Positions 1 to 6,262 of a DNA stretch of 6,262 bases are shown here, one piece after another. Under the pieces are notes generated by a model, which worked only from the letters and a program-made list of their open reading frames with translations, made no database searches and was not told where the DNA came from. The position numbers were made by a program, and so were the translations under genes. The number at the start of each line of letters is the position of its first letter. The first letter of the stretch is position 1. Location: the NCBI GenBank assembly GCA_031260865.1, contig JAISKQ010000202.1, positions 1 to 6,262 of the forward strand. Reading direction: 5' to 3'. The stretch is from Prevotella sp. (GTDB lineage: Bacteria; Bacteroidota; Bacteroidia; Bacteroidales; Dysgonomonadaceae).

Positions 1-435
1 ATGAGAAAAGTATATCTTGACGCTATCAATGGCGTTTTGACTCCTGAGCAACAAGCCAAACTGAAAGAACTGCAAACTCAAAGACAAAGAGAAGTGAGTA
101 TGCGTGGAAAAATGCAAGGTAATAAAAAGCAGATGGCGACTCCGCCGGTTGGCGGCTTGAAAGGTTTGAACCTGACTGACGATCAAAAACAAAAAATCAA
201 GGCATTGACTGAGGAATATAAAGTGAAAAGCAAAGAATTAGCTCTTCAGCATCGCGAGGCTCTAAATAATGTATATACTCCCGAACAGCAAGCCAAACTG
301 AAAGATATGTGGAAAAATGCTCCTGTACACAAATTCTCCAAAGGAGAAAGAGGTGGTATGAAACTTAATGACGCGAATGCGGCGAAACTGAAATCACTCA
401 AAAAGAGTTACGATAAGGATAAGGAAGCGATATAA
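1..435 (+). CDS. Spy/CpxP-like LTxxQ-repeat protein, C-terminal part (5' partial)
   Basis: A lysine- and glutamine-rich, helix-forming protein of 144 visible residues. LTxxQ-type motifs occur at residues 13-17 (LTPEQ), 58-62 (LTDDQ) and 92-96 (YTPEQ), with a degenerate one at 122-126 (LNDAN). The motif and the spaced amphipathic helices are characteristic of the Spy/CpxP family, periplasmic ATP-independent chaperones or envelope-stress sensors. No signal peptide is visible, and the window opens in the middle of a helix that runs into the closing LTPEQQAKL of a repeat. The ATG at position 1 is therefore probably an internal methionine, with the true start and signal sequence to the left; a short protein starting here cannot be excluded. 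Three in-frame stops in a row (TAA TAA TAG, 433-441) end the gene, and an intrinsic terminator follows 35 bases after the first stop. The family call is fairly firm. Function in this organism is inferred; many Bacteroidetes paralogues are uncharacterised. Confidence 0.75.
   Translation: MRKVYLDAINGVLTPEQQAKLKELQTQRQREVSMRGKMQGNKKQMATPPVGGLKGLNLTDDQKQKIKALTEEYKVKSKELALQHREALNNVYTPEQQAKLKDMWKNAPVHKFSKGERGGMKLNDANAAKLKSLKKSYDKDKEAI
52..305 (+). repeat. 17-bp exact direct repeat inside the Spy-like gene (52-68 and 289-305)
   Basis: The 17-base string caagccaaactgaaaga occurs at 52-68 and again at 289-305, offset by 237 bases (79 codons, in frame). It encodes the shared QAKLKE/D part of the two TPEQQAKLK segments. 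This is the DNA trace of an internal duplication of the helical-hairpin module. It is a coding repeat, not a mobile element. Confidence 0.8.
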
Positions 436-470
436 TAATAGACCTGCGTAACACATTAATATAAATTTTC

Positions 471-510
471 AGAAAGGTCATCAATGTACTTTGATGGTCT
501 TTCTTTTTTT
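471..510 (+). terminator. Intrinsic terminator after the Spy-like gene
   Basis: The left arm 471-484 (agaaaggtcatcaa) pairs with the right arm 491-504 (ttgatggtctttct) over 14 consecutive pairs, two of them G-U, around the six-base loop tgtact (485-490). A run of seven T (504-510) follows immediately. The position is right for ending the upstream transcript and separates the Spy-like gene from the nuclease gene. Confidence 0.88.
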
Positions 511-546
511 GGGGGGAGCAATGAAACGGTATTTTTGCTACATTTG
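508..546 (+). promoter_or_regulatory. Candidate Bacteroidetes-type promoter for the AddB-like gene
   Basis: A TTTG at 508-511 (-33-type box) is followed after 18 bases by TATTTTTG at 530-537, a full match to the Bacteroidetes -7 consensus TAnnTTTG. A second full match, TACATTTG, lies at 539-546, but no TTTG sits at the usual distance upstream of it. The first pair predicts transcription starting a few bases after 537, about 30 bases before the ATG at 575. The -33 box falls at the end of the terminator's T-run. The match is by consensus only, and such short boxes also occur by chance in AT-rich DNA. Confidence 0.5.
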
Positions 547-574
547 TAAATGTAATAAAAATCGCAGCTAATAG

Positions 575-3463
575 ATGATCCCTTTTTTATATAATGTCGC
601 TCAAGCGTATTACAAGGCTTACGGACAGAAGATAAGTCGTTATACCTTTGTCTTTCCCAATCGGAGGGCAGGGATATTTTTCCAGCATTACTTATCCCAA
701 ATCGCAGGGAAACCTATTTTCTCTCCGGAGATACTGACAATCAGCGACCTCTTCGAGAGACTGAGCCTGTATAAAAAAGCCGATCGTATAGAGATGCTTT
801 TCATCCTCTTTGATATTTACAAGCAAATAAGCGAATCCACCGAAACTTTCGACGAGTTCCTCTATTGGGGCGAAATGCTGCTCAACGACTTTGACGATGT
901 GGATAAGTCATTGGTGGACGCGCGACAGCTATTTCGCAACATTAAGGATTTGAAAGAGATAGACGCCGGTTTCGGCTTCCTGTCCGAATCCCAGATAGAA
1001 GCTATCCGTCGGTTCTGGTCTAACTTCCTGCCGGTGGGCGAAAATGATAAGAAGAAAGACTTTCTGGAGATGTGGAAGGTTCTTTTCCAATTATATACAT
1101 CGCTGCATACGGTATTAAAGCAAAGAGGGCAAGCCTACGAAGGTATGATTTTCAGGGATGTGATAGACCGCCTGTCAAAGGATTCGGATTATGAACTACC
1201 CTTCGGGAAGATTGTCTTTATCGGATTGAACGGGCACAGCAAGTCGGAAGAGGCGCTGCTAATCTATTTACAGAAGAGGGGCGTTGCTGATTTTTACTGG
1301 GATTATTCCTCTCCGTTGGTACGCGATCCTCAGAATAAGGCTTCGTTTTTCATGGATAATAACCGGATGCGGTTTCCTTCCCAATTGACGCTGACGCCCG
1401 AAGAATTAGGAATGGAACCGCCTGTTGTGGAAGCCATCGGTATTCCTTCGTCGGTGGGACAAACCAAATATGTGCATACCATTATACAGTCGTTGCTGGA
1501 CGAAAAGTTGATGGCGTCATCAGACCAAGTTATGAGCACGGCGTTGGTGCTGCCCGATGAGAACTTGCTGTTGCCTGCGTTGTACTCCATTCCCGAGGAG
1601 ATAGACAAGATAAACGTAACGATGGGCTATAATCTGAAAAATAGCTCTGTGTCGGGATTGATGGAGCATATCTTTGAACTGCAACGAAATATCCGTCGGT
1701 CGGAAAACTATGCCGGATTTTATTACAAGCCTGTTATGGCTATACTCAATCACCGCTATATAACAAATATAGCCGGAGATAAGGCGAAACAGGCGCGGCA
1801 AGACATCCTGCGATACAATAAAGTCATTGTGTCGGTTAACGATTTGCAGGCGCATCCTTTACTTTCACTCATATTCAGGCCGTTGGTCAATTGGCAGGAT
1901 ATACCCGGTTATTTAAGGGATATACTGGCTTCACTAAAGGTTTCCTTATCCGTCAAAGGGAAAACTGAAGGGGAGGATGATATAAATGTACGCTCGATAG
2001 ACATTGAGGGCGAGTTTATCGTTGAATACTATAAAACGATAAACAAGATGGACGAGTCGCTCCGAAACCTGTCGCTCGAAATGTCCACGGATACTTATTT
2101 CAAGCTCTTGAAGAAGCTCATCATAGGAATTAGCGTCCCCTTTAGTGGCGAACCATTATCCGGGTTGCAGATTATGGGCGTGCTGGAAACCCGTGCTTTG
2201 GATTTCGACAATATTATTATCCTTTCGATGAATGAGGGCGTCTTCCCATTGAAGAAGGCGGCAGGTTCATTTATTCCTTACAACCTGCGCAAAGGTTTTG
2301 AAATGCCTACATACGAACATCAGGATAGTATTTTCGCCTATCATTTCTACCGGCTGATAAACCGTGCCAAGCGGATTTACCTGCTTTACGATACCCGCGC
2401 CGAAGGTTTGCAATCGGGCGAGGTCAGCCGTTATTTCAGCCAGTTGAAACATCTGTATGCCAATAGTTTCGATATAAGAGAAAAATTAGCTGTATATAAA
2501 GTGTCGTCAACGAAAAGTCCTGCTATCTTGATTCCGAAAACGCCTCAGATAATGGAGAGGATGGGCGCGTTTCTTCAAGGAGGAGATAAACGGTTGTCCG
2601 CCAGCTCTATTAATACATATCTGAATTGCCCGTTGCAGTTCTATTTTTCGACCATCGAAAATATGGCGGAGGAGGATGAAGTGGCTGAAACGGTAGAAGC
2701 CAGTATGTTCGGTACTATTTTTCACTCTATTATGGAATGGCTGTACGAGCCGTTCAAGGGCAAAATGATAACGGCGGATCTGCTGCGTCGGATAAGAAAG
2801 GATGATTTGCTGTTGACCGAAAAAATAGAGCGGTCATTCGCCGTAAACTACTTCCGAAGCGAGAAGGTCAAACACTTGACAGGTCAGAACTATTTGACCG
2901 GAGAAGTGCTGCGCAAGTACATAAAGCAAGTGCTCGCCACGGATGCTAAGCTGACGCCTTTTATATATATCGACTCGGAAGAGCGGATAAAGCTCGGTTA
3001 TCCCCTCCCTTCGGGGAAGGTGGTATCGCTCAAAGGGATTATCGACCGTGTGGACGAGGTTGGAGGACATACCCGTATCATTGACTATAAGACGGGTAAG
3101 GGCGTTCTTCGTTATAAGGAAATGAAAGACCTGTTTGATAAAGAACTCAAAGATCGCCCTAAAGCCGTGATGCAGGTGTTTATGTATTCTCATCTTTATC
3201 TGCTGGAGCATCCCGACAAAATACTTGCCCCGGGAATCTATTACTTGCGTAACCTGTTCGACCACAACTTTAATCCGGATGTCATAACCAAATACGGTAA
3301 AAATGAACAACATATAGCGGACTTCTCCGAATATAGGGAAGAGTTTAAGACATACTTCGACACATGTCTGGAGGAGATATTCGACCCGGATGTACCGTTC
3401 TCTCAAACGCCGACCGGCGAGGCATGCAAGTGGTGCATCTTCACCAATATATGTAAGAAATAA
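575..3463 (+). CDS. AddB-like PD-(D/E)XK nuclease / inactive-helicase subunit
   Basis: A 962-residue protein resembling the AddB subunit of AddAB (RecBCD-type) double-strand-break repair nucleases, as found in Bacteroidetes. Residues 1-60 (FVFPNRRAGIFF, then SPEILTISDLF) match the start of the helicase-like fold but lack a Walker A, so ATP hydrolysis is unlikely here. Residues 535-558 (GVLETRALDFDNIIILSMNEGVFP) correspond to the conserved AddB/UvrD-like C-terminal helicase region. The nuclease domain, about 676-962, shows GTIFH (H717), IDRVD (D824), DYKTG (D837, K839) and QVFMY (Q867, Y871), so the metal site appears complete. Cysteines C685, C951, C954 and C960 have the C...CxxCx5C layout of the AddB 4Fe-4S cluster. 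The ATG is fixed because an in-frame TAG (572-574) directly precedes it. No Shine-Dalgarno sequence is seen, which is usual for this phylum. No addA-like gene is in the window. Confidence 0.88.
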   Translation: MIPFLYNVAQAYYKAYGQKISRYTFVFPNRRAGIFFQHYLSQIAGKPIFSPEILTISDLFERLSLYKKADRIEMLFILFDIYKQISESTETFDEFLYWGEMLLNDFDDVDKSLVDARQLFRNIKDLKEIDAGFGFLSESQIEAIRRFWSNFLPVGENDKKKDFLEMWKVLFQLYTSLHTVLKQRGQAYEGMIFRDVIDRLSKDSDYELPFGKIVFIGLNGHSKSEEALLIYLQKRGVADFYWDYSSPLVRDPQNKASFFMDNNRMRFPSQLTLTPEELGMEPPVVEAIGIPSSVGQTKYVHTIIQSLLDEKLMASSDQVMSTALVLPDENLLLPALYSIPEEIDKINVTMGYNLKNSSVSGLMEHIFELQRNIRRSENYAGFYYKPVMAILNHRYITNIAGDKAKQARQDILRYNKVIVSVNDLQAHPLLSLIFRPLVNWQDIPGYLRDILASLKVSLSVKGKTEGEDDINVRSIDIEGEFIVEYYKTINKMDESLRNLSLEMSTDTYFKLLKKLIIGISVPFSGEPLSGLQIMGVLETRALDFDNIIILSMNEGVFPLKKAAGSFIPYNLRKGFEMPTYEHQDSIFAYHFYRLINRAKRIYLLYDTRAEGLQSGEVSRYFSQLKHLYANSFDIREKLAVYKVSSTKSPAILIPKTPQIMERMGAFLQGGDKRLSASSINTYLNCPLQFYFSTIENMAEEDEVAETVEASMFGTIFHSIMEWLYEPFKGKMITADLLRRIRKDDLLLTEKIERSFAVNYFRSEKVKHLTGQNYLTGEVLRKYIKQVLATDAKLTPFIYIDSEERIKLGYPLPSGKVVSLKGIIDRVDEVGGHTRIIDYKTGKGVLRYKEMKDLFDKELKDRPKAVMQVFMYSHLYLLEHPDKILAPGIYYLRNLFDHNFNPDVITKYGKNEQHIADFSEYREEFKTYFDTCLEEIFDPDVPFSQTPTGEACKWCIFTNICKK

Positions 3464-3476
3464 GCCACTGTCTCAA

Positions 3477-3500
3477 CCCCTCCAAAAGAGGGGCGGTTTT
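3477..3500 (+). terminator. Short GC-rich hairpin in the convergent gap, possible weak terminator
   Basis: CCCCTC (3477-3482) and GAGGGG (3488-3493) form a six-pair GC-rich stem around the loop CAAAA. CGGTTTT (3494-3500) follows, giving only a short T-run. It begins 13 bases after the nuclease stop, so it could end that transcript. In the opposite direction no T-run follows, so it is a poor terminator for the permease gene. The rest of the 120-bp convergent gap (3464-3583) holds the palindrome TTCGCGAA (3499-3506), a gcggtt repeat (3493-3498, 3507-3512) and nothing recognisable as a gene. Confidence 0.45.
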
Positions 3501-3583
3501 CGCGAAGCGGTTCTTGTCGGTCAATAGCCGGTAGTGAGTGGCGCAAAGCGACAAACAACACATAAATCATTACTAACCATTAG

Positions 3584-4804
3584 TTATTCATACCTTAACG
3601 CCGTGATAGGATCAAGCGCCGCCGCTTTTTTTGCAGGATACCATCCGAAAAAGATGCCGATTGTCGCGCATACTATAAACGAAACCACCACAGCGGTAAT
3701 GCTGACCATAAAGCCCATTTCAAACGCGAATAACACCAAAGCCGATAACAAAAGCCCCACAATAATGCCGATGATGCCGCCTGCCAAACTTAGCATCGCG
3801 CTCTCAAGTAGGAATTGGCGGAGTATATCTTTGTTTTTCGCGCCTAACGAACGCCTCAACCCAATTTCGCGTGTCCGTTCAGTAACGGTTACATACATGA
3901 TATTCATGATGCCGATACCACCCACAATCAACGATATGGCGGCTATGGCAACCAAAAACGCCGAGAGAATAGCCATAATCGTACCCATAATATTCAGCAT
4001 TTGAGTAAGAGAATTCACTTCAAAATCGGGATCGCCGTCGGATTTGATTTTATGCGTTTGCAACATGATGGATTTCACCTCTTCAACCGCTACTTCGGAA
4101 TCTTCTTCTGATGTTGCCGAAGCCATAATCATGTGGATATAATCAATATTCAGCAAGCGTTTTTGCACAGTAGTATAGGGCGCTATGATAATATCATCGT
4201 AATCGTCGCCGGTCATGTTTTTTCCTTTTTCAGCGATGGTTCCTATAACGGTCATAGGCATCTTGCCGAAACGAACTTCTTTTCCCACCGGATTTTCGCC
4301 ATTCGGGAAAAGCGTTTTTATCACTGTTTGTCCAAGCAGACACACCTTGGCTGCCGTTTCCTCTTCCTGTATGGTAAAAACGCGTCCTTTTTCAATCTTG
4401 GAATTGGAAATATCCAAATAATCGATGTTCGCCCCCATCATAATACCGGGACAGTTGCGCGAACCGCTCACTATTTGTTCCATGGCGGTTACGCAGGGCG
4501 TTACTTTTGTGATATGACGCGCCCGTTTACGAATGGCGTCAACATCTTTCAGTTTCATGTTTTTCATATTCTCCGTGCCAAGTGTGACACCCATCACATC
4601 TTTCCTGACATTACTGACCATAATCAGATTGGTGCCCAACCCGGAAAACTGATTACTGATAATCGTCGTGGAACTTTGTCCGATGCTGACCATAAGCACC
4701 ACAGAAGAGATGCCGATGATGATGCCCAGCATCGTCAACATGGCTCGTTTTTTATTCAGCAACAAGGCTTTCCAAGCTATTTTTATCAGATTAGTGATTT
4801 TCAT
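3584..4804 (-). CDS. MacB/FtsX-type ABC transporter permease
   Basis: A 406-residue inner-membrane permease, a normal length for stand-alone MacB-like permeases. A cytoplasmic N-terminus (MKITNLIKIAWKALLLNKKR) leads into TM1 at about 22-44. A large periplasmic MacB_PCD-type domain follows (about 45-270; DYLDIS near 128 and GRVFT near 140 are typical). The FtsX-like domain has three more membrane segments at about 274-301, 332-362 and 366-388. The segment ERTREIGLRRSLGA (309-322) is the characteristic loop between TM2 and TM3 that couples to the ATPase, and the ending PAKKAAALDPITALRYE is also typical. The ATG is well constrained: an in-frame TAG lies three codons upstream (4813-4811). It is the third gene of the adaptor-ATPase-permease operon, 97 bp after the ATPase stop. 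It probably exports a compound or lipoprotein/peptide; the substrate cannot be read from the sequence. Periplasmic cysteines C104, C118 and C155 are noted. Confidence 0.93.
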   Translation of the reverse strand: MKITNLIKIAWKALLLNKKRAMLTMLGIIIGISSVVLMVSIGQSSTTIISNQFSGLGTNLIMVSNVRKDVMGVTLGTENMKNMKLKDVDAIRKRARHITKVTPCVTAMEQIVSGSRNCPGIMMGANIDYLDISNSKIEKGRVFTIQEEETAAKVCLLGQTVIKTLFPNGENPVGKEVRFGKMPMTVIGTIAEKGKNMTGDDYDDIIIAPYTTVQKRLLNIDYIHMIMASATSEEDSEVAVEEVKSIMLQTHKIKSDGDPDFEVNSLTQMLNIMGTIMAILSAFLVAIAAISLIVGGIGIMNIMYVTVTERTREIGLRRSLGAKNKDILRQFLLESAMLSLAGGIIGIIVGLLLSALVLFAFEMGFMVSITAVVVSFIVCATIGIFFGWYPAKKAAALDPITALRYE

Positions 4805-4841
4805 ACATTTCTAATTTTTAATCTTTCATTCTACGTTTCTA

Positions 4842-4872
4842 AATCTCTCTATTCGTGAAGACGAATGAGATT
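4842..4872 (-). other. Stem-loop in the ATPase-permease intergenic gap
   Basis: Read on the transcribed (minus) strand, AATCTCATTCGT (4872-4861) pairs with ACGAAT (4856-4851) and GAGATT (4847-4842) around the tetraloop CTTC, with a three-base bulge AGA (4850-4848). That makes 12 pairs, all Watson-Crick. It starts 29 bases after the ATPase stop and ends 37 bases before the permease ATG. No T-run follows on either strand, so it does not look like an intrinsic terminator. It may affect mRNA processing or stability or the relative yield of the two subunits; that role is inference. Confidence 0.6.
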
Positions 4873-4901
4873 GAAAAAATACGCTTTGAGGATACGGTCT
4901 T

Positions 4902-5630
4902 TCATACCATCATTGCCTCCAGCATTTGACGGGCAGATTGGGTTTCAACCTTTCCGTCTTTCACGATGAGACCGTCATGCAATAGAATTGTACGTTCGGT
5001 AAAAGAGGCAATATCCGGCTCATGAGTGACAAAGACAATGCTTTTTCCCTTGTCGTGAAGTTCTTGAAACAGGCACATTATCTCGTAAGAGGTTTGTGTA
5101 TCCAGGTTTCCTGTGGCTTCGTCGGCGAGCAGCATGACAGGGTCGCCCGCGAGGGCGCGGGCAATGGCGACTCGTTGTTGCTGACCTCCTGACATTTGGT
5201 TCGGCGTATGGCGCATACGGTCTTTCAATCCCACTTGTTCTAAAGCCTGTTCCGCGCGTTCGCGACGCTGTTTGTCCGATACCGTGTTGTTGTATAGCAA
5301 CGGAAGCTCCACCTGTTCCAGCGCCGTTGTACGCGGAAGAAGGCTGTAGTTTTGGAAAACAAAGCCGATTTTACGGTTGCGCAGAGTCGATAATTCATCT
5401 TCCGAACGTTCCTTAACTGAAATATTGTCAATTAGGTATTCACCTGCCGTGGGACGGTCGAGGCAGCCCAGTATGTTCAATAGCGTTGATTTTCCACTAC
5501 CGCTTGTTCCCATGATGCTGACAAATTCGCCTTCGGTCACTTCAAACGAAATACCTTTAAGCGCATGTACTTTTTCGTCGCCGACTTCAAAAACCCGTTG
5601 AATATTTTGTATTTTTATAATTGTATTCAT
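4902..5630 (-). CDS. ABC transporter ATP-binding protein (MacB/LolD type)
   Basis: A 242-residue cytoplasmic ATPase with every catalytic motif in place: Walker A GTSGSGKST (41-49), Q-loop Q93 (VFQNYSLLPR), signature MSGGQQQR (146-153; Leu is the usual first residue), Walker B VMLLADE (165-171), D-loop GNLD (174-177) and H-loop H203. The ADEATGNLD segment and the FVFQNYSLLP context belong to the MacB/LolD/FtsE group that pairs with FtsX-like permeases, matching the gene downstream. It should hydrolyse ATP as a dimer and drive the permease mechanically. The start is firm because an in-frame TAA (5636-5634) lies one codon upstream of the ATG. A GAGGAGG (5664-5658) lies 27 bases before the ATG, too far to act as its ribosome binding site. 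It sits 47 bp after the adaptor gene and should be cotranscribed with it. Substrate unknown. Confidence 0.95.
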   Translation of the reverse strand: MNTIIKIQNIQRVFEVGDEKVHALKGISFEVTEGEFVSIMGTSGSGKSTLLNILGCLDRPTAGEYLIDNISVKERSEDELSTLRNRKIGFVFQNYSLLPRTTALEQVELPLLYNNTVSDKQRRERAEQALEQVGLKDRMRHTPNQMSGGQQQRVAIARALAGDPVMLLADEATGNLDTQTSYEIMCLFQELHDKGKSIVFVTHEPDIASFTERTILLHDGLIVKDGKVETQSARQMLEAMMV

Positions 5631-5677
5631 TATTTATATTTTTGGCAAAGGGTTTAACCTCCTCGTTACTCGATTGT

Positions 5678-6262
5678 TTATTTCTTTCCGACTTCCGAAA
5701 CAATAATTATCTCTCCTTCTTTCACTCCCGAATGGGCAATGATGGAAACTCCGTCGTTAATGCCTGTTTGAATAGCGCGTTCTTCAATTTTTTCGTTCGA
5801 TTTTACCCGTAGCGTTTTCTCTTTTGACAATGCCTCCATCGGTATAAGAATTCCTTCTTCCGACTGTATATTGATGCGGATACTAGCCGTCATACCGGGA
5901 AATAACTTTTCTTCGGGATTGGGCGCGTTCACAATGACGGAGTAGGTAACCACGTTATTGGTCACTTTGGGGCTGATACGTATTTGGCTCACCGTTCCCG
6001 CGAAGGTTTCGCCGGGATAGGCATCAACCGTGAAGGTAACGTGTTGACCAAGTTTTACCTGCCCCAAGTCGGCTTCGTCCACATCGGCTTCCACCTGCAT
6101 TTTGGTCAGGTCTTTGGCAATGGTAAAAAACGTGGGCGTACTGAACATGGCAGCTACTGTTTGCCCTATATTAACGGCGCGTTTGAGCACCACTCCATCG
6201 ATAGGGGAGTAGATATAAGCGTATGAAAGATTCACTTTCGCCTGACTAAGATTGGCTTTCGC
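5678..6262 (-). CDS. Periplasmic adaptor subunit (MacA/HlyD family), C-terminal part (5' partial)
   Basis: The last 194 residues of a membrane-fusion/adaptor protein; the frame stays open to the right edge, so the signal peptide or anchor and most of the hairpin are outside. Visible order: the end of the alpha-hairpin (AKANLSQAKVNLSYA), the second half of the lipoyl/barrel-sandwich domain (YIYSPIDGVVLKRAVNIGQTV, 16-36), the beta-barrel domain (about 54-132, MQVEADVDEADLGQVKLGQ to FPGMTASIRI), then a membrane-proximal domain (about 136-194, ILIPMEAL to IIIVSEVGKK). These are the hallmarks of RND/MacA-type adaptors. A GTG at 6235-6233 could be mistaken for a start, but it is an internal valine in the conserved AKVNLSYA segment. 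The protein should link the permease to an outer-membrane channel, which is not in the window. It leads the three visible genes of the operon. Confidence 0.93.
   Translation of the reverse strand, partial: AKANLSQAKVNLSYAYIYSPIDGVVLKRAVNIGQTVAAMFSTPTFFTIAKDLTKMQVEADVDEADLGQVKLGQHVTFTVDAYPGETFAGTVSQIRISPKVTNNVVTYSVIVNAPNPEEKLFPGMTASIRINIQSEEGILIPMEALSKEKTLRVKSNEKIEERAIQTGINDGVSIIAHSGVKEGEIIIVSEVGKK

Noticed and set aside
2834..3406. 190-codon open frame on the minus strand inside the nuclease gene
   Set aside because: It lies opposite the catalytic nuclease domain, whose conserved residues fix the plus-strand frame. The antisense translation has no recognisable motif.
3534..4004. 156-codon open frame on the plus strand at the 3' end of the permease gene
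   Set aside because: Its composition (Ile, Met, Pro, Ala, Thr) is what antisense reading of a membrane-segment-coding region gives. It overlaps the conserved FtsX-like domain.
4133..4858. 241-codon open frame on the plus strand opposite the permease gene
   Set aside because: It is antisense to a clearly homologous MacB-like permease, its translation is rich in His, Phe and Gln with no recognisable domain, and it extends over the permease start. It is a reading-frame shadow.
4851..4866. ATTCGT-gaag-ACGAAT as an intrinsic terminator ending the operon after the ATPase
   Set aside because: No T-run follows on either strand, and the next gene is the cognate permease, which should be cotranscribed.
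5658..5664. GAGGAGG (minus strand) as a Shine-Dalgarno sequence for the ATPase gene
   Set aside because: It is 27 bases before the ATG, well outside the usual 5-10 base spacing, and members of this phylum generally do not rely on such sites.
6233..6235. GTG as the start codon of the adaptor gene
   Set aside because: The reading frame continues to the window edge and encodes AKANLSQAK directly upstream, part of the conserved adaptor hairpin, so the GTG is an internal valine and the gene is truncated by the window.

Overview
The window looks like ordinary chromosomal DNA from a member of the Bacteroidota, most likely a Bacteroidales-type organism. Three things point there. The two plus-strand genes are separated by boxes matching the Bacteroidetes sigma-ABfr promoter (TTTG and TAnnTTTG). 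No usable Shine-Dalgarno sequence precedes the starts. The proteins resemble Bacteroidetes families: a 962-residue AddB-like nuclease without an N-terminal Walker A, and a MacA/MacB-type exporter with its ATPase and permease on separate polypeptides. The genus cannot be fixed from the sequence alone.

Layout, left to right. Positions 1-435 (+) hold the 3' part of a Spy/CpxP-like, LTxxQ-repeat helical protein whose N-terminus appears to lie outside the window. A strong intrinsic terminator (471-510) follows, and a candidate promoter for the next gene begins in its U-tract. Positions 575-3463 (+) encode the AddB-like PD-(D/E)XK nuclease, with an apparently intact nuclease site and four cysteines placed for an iron-sulfur cluster. 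A 120-bp convergent gap (3464-3583) contains a short GC-rich hairpin. The right half is a minus-strand operon transcribed toward the left: the C-terminal part of a periplasmic adaptor (MacA/HlyD type, 6262-5678, running off the right edge), an ABC ATPase (5630-4902) and an FtsX/MacB-like permease (4804-3584). A well-formed stem-loop lies in the 97-bp ATPase-permease gap.

How the genes work together. The three minus-strand genes should form one tripartite efflux or export system: the ATPase drives conformational change in the permease, which passes substrate to the periplasmic adaptor and presumably to a TolC-like channel encoded elsewhere. The AddB-like protein should act with an AddA (UvrD-type helicase-nuclease) partner in double-strand-break processing, but no such gene is in the window. 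The Spy-like gene has no evident functional link to the others.

I did not find a clearly undescribed system. The points most worth a second look are the terminator/promoter overlap at 504-546, the intra-operon stem-loop at 4842-4872, the missing Walker A and absent partner of the AddB-like nuclease, and the apparently incomplete last repeat of the Spy-like protein.
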